From: Dehalococcoidia bacterium
GTDB taxonomy: Bacteria; Chloroflexota; Dehalococcoidia; Lucifugimonadales; Australimonadaceae
Direction: 5' to 3'
Length of the DNA: 43,427 nt
NCBI GenBank assembly: GCA_021296055.1
Contig: JAGWBE010000014.1
Span: 1-43,427 of the forward strand
Below are positions 8,545-16,802 of this stretch, in pieces. Within the stretch, counting starts at the first letter, position 1; each line of letters begins with the position of its first letter. A model generated the notes under the pieces. That model did not search any database. It saw only the letters and a program-made list of their open reading frames with translations, and was not told where the DNA came from. A program made the translations under genes and the position numbers.

Positions 8545-10005
8545 CTATACGTGCTCGCCGCACGTGGACAGCCACGCGTGCCCCGTCTCGGCGGCGAGCG
8601 CGTCCGCCGCCGCCGGGCCCCACGAGCCGCGAGGATAGGGGCGGGGACGCGCCGCGTCCGGCGCCTCCCAGGCGGCCAGCAGGGGATCCATGATTTCCCA
8701 CGCCTCGCGTATCTGTTCGGCGGGGATGAACAGCGCGCGGTCGCCCATCAGCGCGTCTTTCAACAGCCGCTCGTACGCCTCGGGGATGCTCTGGTCGGAG
8801 AACGCCTGCGCGTAGTGAAACTCAAGGTCGCGCGTGCTCGCCTCCGCGCCCGGCCCCGGCGTCTTGACCTGAAAGCGCAGGTGCACGCCTTCGTGCGGCT
8901 GGATGCACAGGCCCAGGCGGTTAGCCTGCGGCTCGCCGCCGCCGAGGTTGACGAGCGAGCTCGGCGGAGCGCGGAACTGCACTGCTATCTCTGTGGACTT
9001 GGCCGCCATCGCCTTGCCCGTCCGCAGGTGGAAGGGCACGCCTTGCCACCGGGGAGTATCCACGTACAGGCGCAGCGCGGCGAACGTCGGTGTCTTCGAA
9101 TCCGCAGCCACTCCCTCAGCCTCCAGATAGCCGTCGTACTGCCCGGCGACGGCGTGCGCGGCGGCCTCTTGCGGCGTGCGCCAACGCCGCACCGCGGCGA
9201 GCGTCCGCGCCTTTTCGCGGTGCAGGTCGTCCGCGCCCATAGAAGCCGGAGGCTCCATCGCCACGAGCGTCAGCAGCTGCAGCAAGTGGTTCTGCGCCAT
9301 GTCCCGCAGCGCGCCGGAGGCGTCGTAGTAGCCCGCCCGCGTCCCCACGTCCACCTCCTCCGCCACCGTTATCTGCACGTTGTCGACGTGCGCCCTGTCC
9401 CACACCGGCTCGAAGATGGCGTTGGCGAACCGCAGCACCAGCAGATTCTGCACCGTCTCCTTCCCCAGGTAGTGATCTATGCGGTAGACGCGCTCCTCGT
9501 CGAACGCCGCGTGGAGCGCGTTGTCCAGCTCGGCGGCGGACGCTCCGTCGCGGCCAAACGGCTTTTCGACGACGACGCGCCGCCACCCGCCGTGATCCTC
9601 GTGCATGCCGTTGGCGCGCAGGCTAGCGACGGCGGGCGCGTACAACTGCGGCGCGATTGAGAGGTAGTAGAGGCGGTTGGCCTCCCGCTGGCCGCGCTCC
9701 GCGTCGGCGAGCGTGCGCTCCAATCGCGCCACGTCCTCCGCGTGCGCCAGGTCGCCCTGGACGAACGTGACGCGCTCTGCGAACGACGGCCAAACGTCGT
9801 CCCGGCACGTCAGGTCGGCGTAGCCGTCCATCCCCGCCCACAGATTGGCGCAATAGTCCGCGTGTGTCAGCTCGCCTCGCGCGAAGCCCACGATGCGCAG
9901 GTCGTCCGGCAGCGAGCGCTTGCAGTGGAGCGTGAAGAGAGCGGGAAGCAGCTTGCGCCGCGCAAGGTCGCCGGTGGCGCCGAAGATGACGAGCGCCGCG
10001 CTCAC
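8545..10005 (-). CDS. zwf: Glucose-6-phosphate 1-dehydrogenase
   Basis: 486 residues from a GTG at 10005. Oxidises glucose 6-phosphate to 6-phosphogluconolactone with NAD(P), the entry to the oxidative pentose phosphate pathway. The nucleotide-binding GATGDLARRKLLPALF lies at the N-terminus and the catalytic RIDHYLGKE near residue 180. The GTG overlaps the gnd stop codon by 4 bp (GTGA), so translation is probably coupled. Longer in-frame extensions run through gnd and are rejected. It is the last gene of the rpiB, tal-pgi, gnd, zwf operon. No 6-phosphogluconolactonase gene is seen in the operon or the rest of the window. Confidence 0.95.
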   Translation of the reverse strand: MSAALVIFGATGDLARRKLLPALFTLHCKRSLPDDLRIVGFARGELTHADYCANLWAGMDGYADLTCRDDVWPSFAERVTFVQGDLAHAEDVARLERTLADAERGQREANRLYYLSIAPQLYAPAVASLRANGMHEDHGGWRRVVVEKPFGRDGASAAELDNALHAAFDEERVYRIDHYLGKETVQNLLVLRFANAIFEPVWDRAHVDNVQITVAEEVDVGTRAGYYDASGALRDMAQNHLLQLLTLVAMEPPASMGADDLHREKARTLAAVRRWRTPQEAAAHAVAGQYDGYLEAEGVAADSKTPTFAALRLYVDTPRWQGVPFHLRTGKAMAAKSTEIAVQFRAPPSSLVNLGGGEPQANRLGLCIQPHEGVHLRFQVKTPGPGAEASTRDLEFHYAQAFSDQSIPEAYERLLKDALMGDRALFIPAEQIREAWEIMDPLLAAWEAPDAARPRPYPRGSWGPAAADALAAETGHAWLSTCGEHV

Positions 10006-10910
10006 GGACGCCGCCGCACCGCGTGGCCGCCGAACTGGTTCCGCATCGCCGCCAACATCTTGAACCCGAACGAGTCCTCCTGCCGCGACCGGAACCGCGC
10101 TTGCAGCGCGATGGAGATCACGGGCAGCGGCACCGCCAGCTCCACCGACTCCTCCACCGTCCAGCGCCCCTCGCCCGAATCCTCTACGTAAGGCTCCAAC
10201 CCCGAGAGGGCGGGGTCCTCCTCCAGCGCGCGCGCCGTCAGGTCGAGCAGCCACGAGCGGACGACACTCCCATGCCGCCACAGTTGCGCGACCTGTGGCA
10301 AGTCAAGGCCGAACTGCTCCTTCGCGCCCATCAGCTCGAACCCCTCGGCGTAGGCCTGCATCAAACCGTACTCGATGCCGTTGTGCACCATCTTCACGAA
10401 GTGCCCCGCGCCCAGCGGCCCCACGTGCGCGTAGCCCTCCGTCGGCGACGGCGCAAGCGTGCGGAAGGCTGGCTCGGCGAGCGCCACCGCGTCCGCGTCG
10501 CCGCCGACCATCATGCAGAACCCCTCGGCCAGACCCCACACGCCGCCGCTCACGCCCGCGTCCACGAAGCGGATGCCTGCCGCCCGCAGCTCGTGCCCCC
10601 GCCGCTGCGAGTCCTTGTAGTTCGAGTTGCCCCCGTCGATGATCAGATCGCCCGGTTCGAGCACCTCGGCCAGCGCCGCAATCGTGCTCTCCGTCGGCGC
10701 GCCCGACGGCACCATGACCCACACGACGCGCGGCGGCTTCAACTCGACGAGGAAGTCCTCCAACGCCGCCACCGGCGCCATCCCCCGGCTGCCGAACGAA
10801 TCGCGCTGATCGGGGTCGCGGTCGTAGGCCGCCACGCGGTGCCCGCCCTCATGCAGGCGCAGCGCCATGTTGCCGCCCATCCGCCCCAGGCCGACGATGC
10901 CGATCTCCAT
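10002..10910 (-). CDS. gnd: 6-phosphogluconate dehydrogenase, short decarboxylating form
   Basis: 302 residues, the length of the short (YqeC/GndA-like) class rather than the about 470-residue enzyme. Oxidatively decarboxylates 6-phosphogluconate to ribulose 5-phosphate. The Rossmann motif GLGRMGGNMALRL starts at residue 6; IDGGNSNYKDS, DAGVSGGVWGL and the catalytic KMVHNGIEYG are intact. AAGGGGG precedes the ATG. It sits 34 bp after tal-pgi and overlaps zwf by 4 bp. The C-terminal helical domain looks complete. Confidence 0.93.
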   Translation of the reverse strand: MEIGIVGLGRMGGNMALRLHEGGHRVAAYDRDPDQRDSFGSRGMAPVAALEDFLVELKPPRVVWVMVPSGAPTESTIAALAEVLEPGDLIIDGGNSNYKDSQRRGHELRAAGIRFVDAGVSGGVWGLAEGFCMMVGGDADAVALAEPAFRTLAPSPTEGYAHVGPLGAGHFVKMVHNGIEYGLMQAYAEGFELMGAKEQFGLDLPQVAQLWRHGSVVRSWLLDLTARALEEDPALSGLEPYVEDSGEGRWTVEESVELAVPLPVISIALQARFRSRQEDSFGFKMLAAMRNQFGGHAVRRRP

Positions 10911-10944
10911 AGCGCCCCCTTGCTTGCGCCGCCCCCGGCGCGCG

Positions 10945-13722
10945 CTAGGCGAAGCGCCGCACGCGCTCCGCGAACGCGTCCAGCGCCGCTGCCGCTCCGC
11001 CGCTCGCGTCGATGCGCGCCGCCCGCCGCCCGCGCTGTTGCAGCGACCGCAGGTCGCCGTCCGCCTGCGCCCGCGCCAGTACGCCGAACGAGTACCCGCG
11101 CCCCGGGATAAGCAGGTCGGCGCCCTCGCCGCCGACCACCTGGAAGAACACGCCCGTGTTTGGCCCTGCCTTGTGCAGCTGCCCCGTGGAGTGCAGGTAG
11201 CGCGGCCCGTAGCCCGCCGCCGCCGCTGCGCCGAACCGCTCCACGACGGCCAGCCGCGCCCTGTCCAGCGCGGCATCCAACTCCGCCGACTGCGGCTGAT
11301 AGACCTGGAACGCTACGTAGTCGCCCGGTCGGATGAGGCGCAGCAACGCCTCCGCGTCCGGCGTCTCGCCCGGGTCGGGCAGGGCGCCTGTGCGTTCGTA
11401 CGCCTCCACCGCCGCCGAGGCGATGTCCTTCGCCTCTTGCACGTTCGGCTGATCGAAGGGGTGAACGCCCAGCAGCGCGCCCGCGACCGCCGTCGCGAAC
11501 TCCCAGCGGTACAGCTCGCCGCCCAGGTCGTAGGCGTCCTCCAGGTCGAGGCGCACGATTGGCTTGCCCGCCGCCGTCAGCGCGTCCACGCGCTCGTCCG
11601 TAGCGCCGTTGTCGTCCCCCGCGAGCCGTATGTAGGCGAAGAGGCGGTCTGCGTTGTAGACGCCCGGCGCGACGGGCGGCTCCCCCGCGATCGGCACGAC
11701 ACCCTTGCCGTCCTTGCCCAGGCTCTCCGCGAGCAACTGCTCCGTCCACAGCCCCAGCGCCTCCAACGACGGCGACGTAATCAGTTCCACCTTGTCCGCG
11801 CCCCGTTCCGCCAGCGCCGCCAGCGCCGCGCCCAAACGCGCGCCCGGATTCTCCCCGGCCTGCGGCTGCTCGCAACGGCGGCGCATCGCGTCCACCGACG
11901 CCGTGAACCGCGCCACGTCCATCCCGATGACCGCGGCGGGGACGAGGCCGAAGAGGGATTGGCCGGAGAAGCGCCCGCCGATGTCCGCCGGGTTTAGGAA
12001 CGCGCGGCGGAACCCTTCCTCTCGCGCCATACGCTCCAACGCCGTGCCCGCGTCCGTGATGGCGATGAAGTTCGCCCCCGCCCGCTCGCGCCCCAATGCT
12101 GCGTCCGCCAGCGCGCGGAAGTGGCGGTAGAACGAAACTACCTCGACCGTCCCGCCCGACTTGGACGAGACGATGAACAGCGTCCGCGCCGGGTCGAGAC
12201 CGTCGGTCGCCTCCCGCACGCGCCCAGGCGTAGTGGAGTCCAGCATCTCGAAGTCGGGGCAGCCCTCCGCGCAGCCGAACACGCTGCGGTAGAGCTCCGG
12301 CGCGAAGGCGCTGCCCCCCATCGCCAGCAGCACCGCCTTGCGGTAGCCCGCCGCCTTCACCTCAGCCGCGAACGCCTCCAACTCGCTCAGTCGCGGGCGC
12401 ATCGCGTCGGCGACCCTCAGCCACCCCAACCGATCCACGATCTCCGCCGGGTCGGGATTCCACAGCGTGTGGTCTTTGGCCCAGACGCGCTCCACCACGC
12501 GCTCAGCGTCCAGCCGCGCCAACGCCTCGGCGAACGCAGCCTCGTGCTCGCCCAGGCGCATCTCCGTCGTCGTCGCCACCGGCTCCGCGCCCGCGCCGCC
12601 GGCGATTGGCTGCGGCAGCCCCGCGCACTTGCGCTCAATGGTTGCTATCACCGCACGATAGGAGGCGGCGAATGCCTCCACTCCGTCCGCAAGCAGCTTG
12701 GCTGTGACGGCGTCCATGTCCACCCCGGCGGAGGCGAGGGCGGTCAGCGTGCCCTTTGCGCCAGTGGCGCGGTCGTCCAAGCGCGTCTCGGCGCGCCCGT
12801 GGTCGAGGACGGCCTCGACCGTCGCGTCCGGCATCGTGTTGACAGTACCGGGGCCGACCAGTTCGTCGAAGTAGAGCGTGTCGGGCAGGGCGGGGTCTTT
12901 GGTGGAGGTGCTGGCCCACAACGGACGCTGGGGGCGCGCGCCCATCCGCTCCAGCGACGCGAACCGTTCGCCGCCGAACGCCGCGCGAAACCGCGCGTAG
13001 GCGACGCTCGCGTTGGCCACCGCCGCCTTGCCCGTCAGTGTTTCCGCCGCCGCGTCGCCGTGTGAGGCCGCCTCGCGCAGCTGCGCGTCCACCGCCGTGT
13101 CCACCCGGCTCACGAAGAACGACGCCACCGACGCGACGCGCCCTACCTCGCCTCCGCTCGCCGCCAACTCCTCTAGTCCGCCTAAGTAAGCCTCCATCAC
13201 GCCATCGTAGGCGGCGAGGGAGAAGATGAGCGTTACGTTCACGTTCACGCCCGCGCCGATGAGACGACGCACCGCACGGATGCCCGCCTCCGTCGCCGGA
13301 ACCTTGATCATCACATTGGGCCTGTCCAGCTTAGCGAACAGGCGAACTGCCTCTCGCGCCGAACCCTCCTCGTCGTGCGACAGCTCCGGCGGCAACTCGT
13401 AAGAGGCGAACCCGTCCCGCCCCTCCGTGCGCTCGTAGACCCCGCGCAGCGCGTCGGCGGCCAGGCGGATGTCGTGGACGGCCAGCTCCTCGAAGACCCC
13501 GGCTGCGGACGCGCCCCGCGCCCATACCTCCGCCAGCTGCGCGTCGTACTCGTTCGTCGACGCCAACGCCTTCTCGAAGATGGTCGGGTTCGACGTCACG
13601 CCCGTTATCCCGTTGCGCAGTAGCTCATCGAACCGCCCCGACGCGAAGAAGTCGCGCCGGATGTTGTCGTACCAGACCGATTGTCCCAGCCCCTGCGCTT
13701 GGAGAATCGCGTTGTCCGTCAT
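10945..13722 (-). CDS. Bifunctional transaldolase / glucose-6-phosphate isomerase
   Basis: 925 residues, a fusion of two enzymes. Residues 1 to about 375 are transaldolase: GQSVWYDNIRR, TSNPTIF and the Schiff-base lysine K140 in NVMIKVPAT, closing with LDDRATGAKGTL and the VEAFAASYRAV helix. Residues from about 385 are phosphoglucose isomerase, with AMGGSAFAPEL, the sugar-phosphate loop SSKSGGTVE and ADIGGRFSGQS. The fusion links fructose 6-phosphate supply to the non-oxidative pentose phosphate steps. Tal-Pgi fusions are known in several bacterial groups. The ATG overlaps the rpiB stop (ATGA). No transketolase gene is present in the window. Confidence 0.95.
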   Translation of the reverse strand: MTDNAILQAQGLGQSVWYDNIRRDFFASGRFDELLRNGITGVTSNPTIFEKALASTNEYDAQLAEVWARGASAAGVFEELAVHDIRLAADALRGVYERTEGRDGFASYELPPELSHDEEGSAREAVRLFAKLDRPNVMIKVPATEAGIRAVRRLIGAGVNVNVTLIFSLAAYDGVMEAYLGGLEELAASGGEVGRVASVASFFVSRVDTAVDAQLREAASHGDAAAETLTGKAAVANASVAYARFRAAFGGERFASLERMGARPQRPLWASTSTKDPALPDTLYFDELVGPGTVNTMPDATVEAVLDHGRAETRLDDRATGAKGTLTALASAGVDMDAVTAKLLADGVEAFAASYRAVIATIERKCAGLPQPIAGGAGAEPVATTTEMRLGEHEAAFAEALARLDAERVVERVWAKDHTLWNPDPAEIVDRLGWLRVADAMRPRLSELEAFAAEVKAAGYRKAVLLAMGGSAFAPELYRSVFGCAEGCPDFEMLDSTTPGRVREATDGLDPARTLFIVSSKSGGTVEVVSFYRHFRALADAALGRERAGANFIAITDAGTALERMAREEGFRRAFLNPADIGGRFSGQSLFGLVPAAVIGMDVARFTASVDAMRRRCEQPQAGENPGARLGAALAALAERGADKVELITSPSLEALGLWTEQLLAESLGKDGKGVVPIAGEPPVAPGVYNADRLFAYIRLAGDDNGATDERVDALTAAGKPIVRLDLEDAYDLGGELYRWEFATAVAGALLGVHPFDQPNVQEAKDIASAAVEAYERTGALPDPGETPDAEALLRLIRPGDYVAFQVYQPQSAELDAALDRARLAVVERFGAAAAAGYGPRYLHSTGQLHKAGPNTGVFFQVVGGEGADLLIPGRGYSFGVLARAQADGDLRSLQQRGRRAARIDASGGAAAALDAFAERVRRFA

Positions 13723-14195
13723 GCCGCTCCCTCCGCCCCCGCGCGCAGGTAGGCCGCCTCCGTCGCCTTGACCTTGGCGAGCCGCCGCGCGTGCCGCTCC
13801 TCTCCGCTGAACCGCGCCCTTACGAACGCCTGCAGCGCCTCCCGCGCCGCCTCCGCGCCGATCACCCGCGCCCCCAGGCACAGCACGTTCATGTCGTCGT
13901 GCTCGACGCCCTGATGCGCGGAGTAGGAATCGTGACACGTCGCAGCGCGCACGCCCGGCATCTTGTTCGCCGCGATGCTCGCGCCCACGCCGCTCCCGCA
14001 GAAGATCACCCCCCGGTCGGCGCGCCCGCCAACGACGGCCTCAGCGACGGCGAAGGAGAAGTCGGGGTAGTCGTCGTCCGGGTCGTAGGCGTGCGCGCCC
14101 ACGTCGTCCACCTCGAACCCCCAGCCTCTGAGCCAGTCCGCCGCCTCGTTCTTCAGCGGCAACCCCGCGTGGTCGGACCCGATGACGATGCGCAC
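13719..14195 (-). CDS. rpiB: Ribose-5-phosphate isomerase B (RpiB/LacAB family)
   Basis: 158 residues from a GTG at 14195 with GGAGAG about nine bases upstream; a longer in-frame extension to 14267 is possible but lacks support. Interconverts ribose 5-phosphate and ribulose 5-phosphate. GSDHAGLPLK is at the N-terminus, the catalytic cysteine lies in IFCGSGVGASIAANK, and NVLCLGARVIG follows. It is the first gene of the pentose phosphate operon; its stop overlaps the tal-pgi start. The promoter must lie in 14196-14399, shared with the divergent RraA-like gene. Confidence 0.92.
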   Translation of the reverse strand: MRIVIGSDHAGLPLKNEAADWLRGWGFEVDDVGAHAYDPDDDYPDFSFAVAEAVVGGRADRGVIFCGSGVGASIAANKMPGVRAATCHDSYSAHQGVEHDDMNVLCLGARVIGAEAAREALQAFVRARFSGEERHARRLAKVKATEAAYLRAGAEGAA

Positions 14196-14399
14196 GGCGT
14201 GGAACTCTCCCCGGCGGCGCCGGGCCGCCTCGTCCTTGCCTGCCCTGATTTCCGCCGCCGGACACATCCGCCCCGGACGAGGCTCGTCCCGCTTGCGCGA
14301 ACCACCCGGCTCCAGGTCAAAATAGCAAAGCCCACCCCGCCTGTAAACGCCGCCGCCGAACGGCTATGATGATGCCTCCCCCCCGGAGGCCGCGCTCCT

Positions 14400-15110
14400 A
14401 TGACCGCCAACGACAACGCCATCCTCCAAGCCCTCCGCGAACTGCCCGCCGCCGCCTGTCTTGACGTGCTCGACGGCATGGGCTACGTCAACGTCCAAAT
14501 GCAAGGCGTCGCCTCCCTCATCCCCGGCCAAAAGACCGCGGGCCGCGCGGTAACGATGCGCTTCATTCCCAGCAGGCCCGACCTCCGCGCCGAGGTCATC
14601 GGCGGCCCCGGCAGCGCCGAGTACCGGGCGATGGAAGTCTGCGGCCCGGGCGACGTGCTGGTGATGGACGCGATGCGCGGCGGGTGGGCGTCCTCAGCGG
14701 GCGACATCAAGCTGTGGCGGCTCAAGCAGCGCGGCGCCGAGGGCGTCGTCACCGACGGCGGCGTGCGCGACCTGGCGACGCTCCGCTCTTACGGCATCGG
14801 CGTATTCGCCGCCCGCGAGACCAACATGACCATGCCGTCCCATATGTTGCCTTGCGACATGCAACTGCCCGTCCAGTGCGGCGGCGTCCTCGTCCGCCCC
14901 GGCGACTACGTCACCGCCGACGACGGGGGCGTGGTGGTCGTGCCGCGACAACTCGCCGCGCAGGTGGTCGAGCAAGCGCAGGAGCACGAGGCGCTCGAGG
15001 CCGCCGTCAAACGCCAACTCCAGACCGAAGACGTCTCTCCCGGCAAGTACTACCCCTTCAACGACGCTGCGCGGGAGCTGCTGCGCCGCGAGCGGGAAGC
15101 GGGAGGGTAG
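14400..15110 (+). CDS. RraA-family protein (HMG/oxaloacetate aldolase-like)
   Basis: 236 residues. The RraA fold covers RNase E inhibitors and 4-hydroxy-4-methyl-2-oxoglutarate aldolases. The family metal and substrate site is seen in RGGWASSAGDIKLWRLKQRG followed by VVTDGGVRDLA, with the conserved G-x-R-D. Because the R-D pair is present and no RNase E is nearby, an aldolase or decarboxylase role on a small oxo acid is more likely than RNase regulation. GGAGG lies about 13 bp upstream of the ATG. A TATGAT box at 14365 may be its -10 element, without a good -35. The next gene follows after 35 bp. Confidence 0.82.
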   Translation: MTANDNAILQALRELPAAACLDVLDGMGYVNVQMQGVASLIPGQKTAGRAVTMRFIPSRPDLRAEVIGGPGSAEYRAMEVCGPGDVLVMDAMRGGWASSAGDIKLWRLKQRGAEGVVTDGGVRDLATLRSYGIGVFAARETNMTMPSHMLPCDMQLPVQCGGVLVRPGDYVTADDGGVVVVPRQLAAQVVEQAQEHEALEAAVKRQLQTEDVSPGKYYPFNDAARELLRREREAGG

Positions 15111-15145
15111 GGATCCCCTCGGCACCCGCCCGCCGGAGCCCTAAC

Positions 15146-15961
15146 GTGGCCGAAGCGAGCCTCTTCCAATACACCGTGAGCGAGAAGGACGCCGCCTTCG
15201 TCGCAAGGGCGCTTGGCCTTGGCGACGCCGACGCCGTGCGCGCACGTCTCGCAGGCGATGACCGCGAGGTGATGCTCGCCGACGCTCGCCTGTTCGATGC
15301 GCTCCTGTCGGGCGGCGAACCCTTCGTCTACGTAACCCCGCGCCTGTTCTTCGAAGCGCTGCTGCTGCGCGCCGTGCGCGAGATGGCGCGGGCGCGATAC
15401 ACCATAGAGCGCGATGGAGCCGGCCGCGTCCCCGTCTTCGACGCCCCCGGCGTCGCCTCCTTCGCCTCCGCTCCAGGCGTCGCCGGCTACCTCGCCCACC
15501 TGCTCGCGTCCTTCACCCGCATCGAGGGGCGCACGGTGCGCGTCCGCGTTCGTCGAGGCGTCTGGCGCAAGAGCCGCTACAACGACCTCGACGTGCGCAG
15601 CCTCGTGCGCCGAGCCGAAGACGCGGCGGACGAAGAGCGTCTGCCCCTCTACAAGCGGACGGCGGACGCTTGCCTCTTCATCCTCGGCGTCTTCCCCGAC
15701 TATCCGGCCCTTACCGCGCGCTACCCCGGCTCCGGCGCGCTGCGTCCGCGCCTTTCGGGACGGTTGACCACGGAGGAGTATGAGATGACCGCGCAGCAGG
15801 CCTACGCGGCGGCGGCGGGGCATCCGAACATGCCCGCGGCGTTGGCGCCGCTCTTCGAGTGCCTCAGCGCGCACGTAGCCGAGGCGAAGAAACCCTTGAC
15901 CTTCGTAGCCGAGCGCTACTTAGGCTACCGCCGCACGCAACTCTTCAACTGGGGCGGGTAG
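15146..15961 (+). CDS. Conserved-looking protein of unknown function
   Basis: 271 residues from a GTG at 15146 with GGAG about ten bases upstream. An extension to 14684 runs through the RraA-like gene in another frame and is rejected. No family was recognised. It is soluble and mainly helical, rich in Ala, Arg and Asp, with a basic stretch (VRVRVRRGVWRKSRYNDLDV) about halfway and a C-terminal FVAERYLGYRRTQLFNW. Two segments about a third of the way in (LFDALLSGGEPFVYVTPRLFFEALL) look buried. Being 35 bp downstream of the RraA-like gene it is probably co-transcribed. Confidence 0.65.
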   Translation: MAEASLFQYTVSEKDAAFVARALGLGDADAVRARLAGDDREVMLADARLFDALLSGGEPFVYVTPRLFFEALLLRAVREMARARYTIERDGAGRVPVFDAPGVASFASAPGVAGYLAHLLASFTRIEGRTVRVRVRRGVWRKSRYNDLDVRSLVRRAEDAADEERLPLYKRTADACLFILGVFPDYPALTARYPGSGALRPRLSGRLTTEEYEMTAQQAYAAAAGHPNMPAALAPLFECLSAHVAEAKKPLTFVAERYLGYRRTQLFNWGG

Positions 15962-15982
15962 GGGCGCCGGTTGCGCCTGCCC

Positions 15983-16008
15983 CGTTCGCCTTGAGGAACT
16001 CGAAGGGA
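15983..16008. repeat. Intergenic repeat family C, partial copy
   Basis: CGTTCGCCTTGAGGAACTCGAAGGGA is a near match to the family C consensus seen at 31041, 32169 and 35663. It lies between convergent genes ending at 15961 and 16023. Confidence 0.55.
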
Positions 16009-16022
16009 GTGCGTCCTCCCCG

Positions 16023-16205
16023 CTACCCCCGCATCGACTGCGGCAGCAGGTTGGGGATGCCGTCTTCGATGGGATAGACCGCCCCGCACGCGGCGCAGGT
16101 CAGCGCGCCGCTCGCCACCTCGCCGTCCGCCTCTTCCTCCGCTGACAATGCTAAGGCCGCCTTGTCGTCCGGGCAGGCGAGAATATCCAGCAAGTCGCGT
16201 CGCAT
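16023..16205 (-). CDS. Trm112-family zinc-ribbon protein
   Basis: 60 residues, the usual size. It starts RRDLLDILACPDDKA and has a second cysteine pair in LTCAACGAVYPIEDGIPNLLP, which is the Trm112/YcaR pattern. Only one cysteine is visible in the first half (ACP) where many members have CP-x-C, so metal binding may be incomplete. Trm112 proteins activate methyltransferases in eukaryotes; the bacterial role is less clear. It lies 17 bp after the CopD-like gene, in the same operon. Confidence 0.85.
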   Translation of the reverse strand: MRRDLLDILACPDDKAALALSAEEEADGEVASGALTCAACGAVYPIEDGIPNLLPQSMRG

Positions 16206-16222
16206 AGCCCCAGTCTATCAGC

Positions 16223-16693
16223 CTACGCTCCCTCCTCCACCAGAAAGCGCAATACGACCGATAGGAAGATGACGGCCAGGCCAAGTGCGGCGGTGGTGTT
16301 CACGTGGCCCAGGGCGTTCATCGCCACGCCGAGCCGCCCGCGCCGGGGCGTGTCCGCCTCGCGCCGCCGCGAGACGCGCGACAGCGCCAGCGAGAACATC
16401 CACGCGGCAAGGGCGACCTTGACGGCCAGCACGGAGGCGTAGGCGACACCGCCCGACGCCTCGGAGAGGCGCTGCACGGCGAGAATGCCCCCCGTAACGA
16501 CCAACACCCACATCGCCAGCAGCACCACCTGCCCGAACTCTCGCCCCGCCCGTTGCGCCACCCCGCCCGAGGCCGCCTCGCTGCGCAGCGCGGGACGTAA
16601 CGCGAGCCAGTAGAACAGCGCGCCGCCGACCCACGCGACCGCGGCCACGGCATGCATCCAGCGGATGATGAGCAGGAAGTAGTCGGCGGCCAT
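16223..16693 (-). CDS. CopD-like four-helix integral membrane protein
   Basis: 156 residues with four hydrophobic segments: about 5-30 (LLIIRWMHAVAAVAWVGGAL), 52-72, 82-105 and 130-150. The first helix with RWMHAVAAVAWVGG resembles the CopD/DUF2269-type membrane domain, in which a histidine on helix 1 may bind metal or haem. The last helix also has a histidine (LGHVNTT). The function in bacteria is uncertain; copper handling is one suggestion. It is the first gene of a two-gene operon with the Trm112-like protein. Confidence 0.65.
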   Translation of the reverse strand: MAADYFLLIIRWMHAVAAVAWVGGALFYWLALRPALRSEAASGGVAQRAGREFGQVVLLAMWVLVVTGGILAVQRLSEASGGVAYASVLAVKVALAAWMFSLALSRVSRRREADTPRRGRLGVAMNALGHVNTTAALGLAVIFLSVVLRFLVEEGA

Positions 16694-16737
16694 AGCAGCG
16701 CGGCGATGCGGAGGCGCTCACACCTTGACCGGGGGCG

Positions 16738-16767
16738 TTGCAAGCGGCGCGGGGCGCTCCCTACAAT
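16738..16767 (+). promoter_or_regulatory. Candidate sigma-70-type promoter of the selenoprotein-mutL operon
   Basis: TTGCAA at 16738-16743 and TACAAT at 16762-16767 are separated by 18 bp, each close to the -35 and -10 consensus. The predicted transcript begins about 25-30 nt before the ATG at 16803. Prediction by eye only. Confidence 0.4.
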
Positions 16768-16792
16768 CGGGCGTGTCAACCATACTCCACGC

Positions 16793-16802
16793 GGAGGCGC
16801 CT
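16793..16802 (+). promoter_or_regulatory. Ribosome binding site GGAGGCGCCT of the selenoprotein gene
   Basis: GGAGGCGCCT directly precedes the ATG at 16803. The same leader, GGAGGCGCC plus one or two bases, precedes the starts at 4225 and 25031. It supports real translation initiation at a reading frame that stops after 12 codons if TGA is read as stop. Confidence 0.65.
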
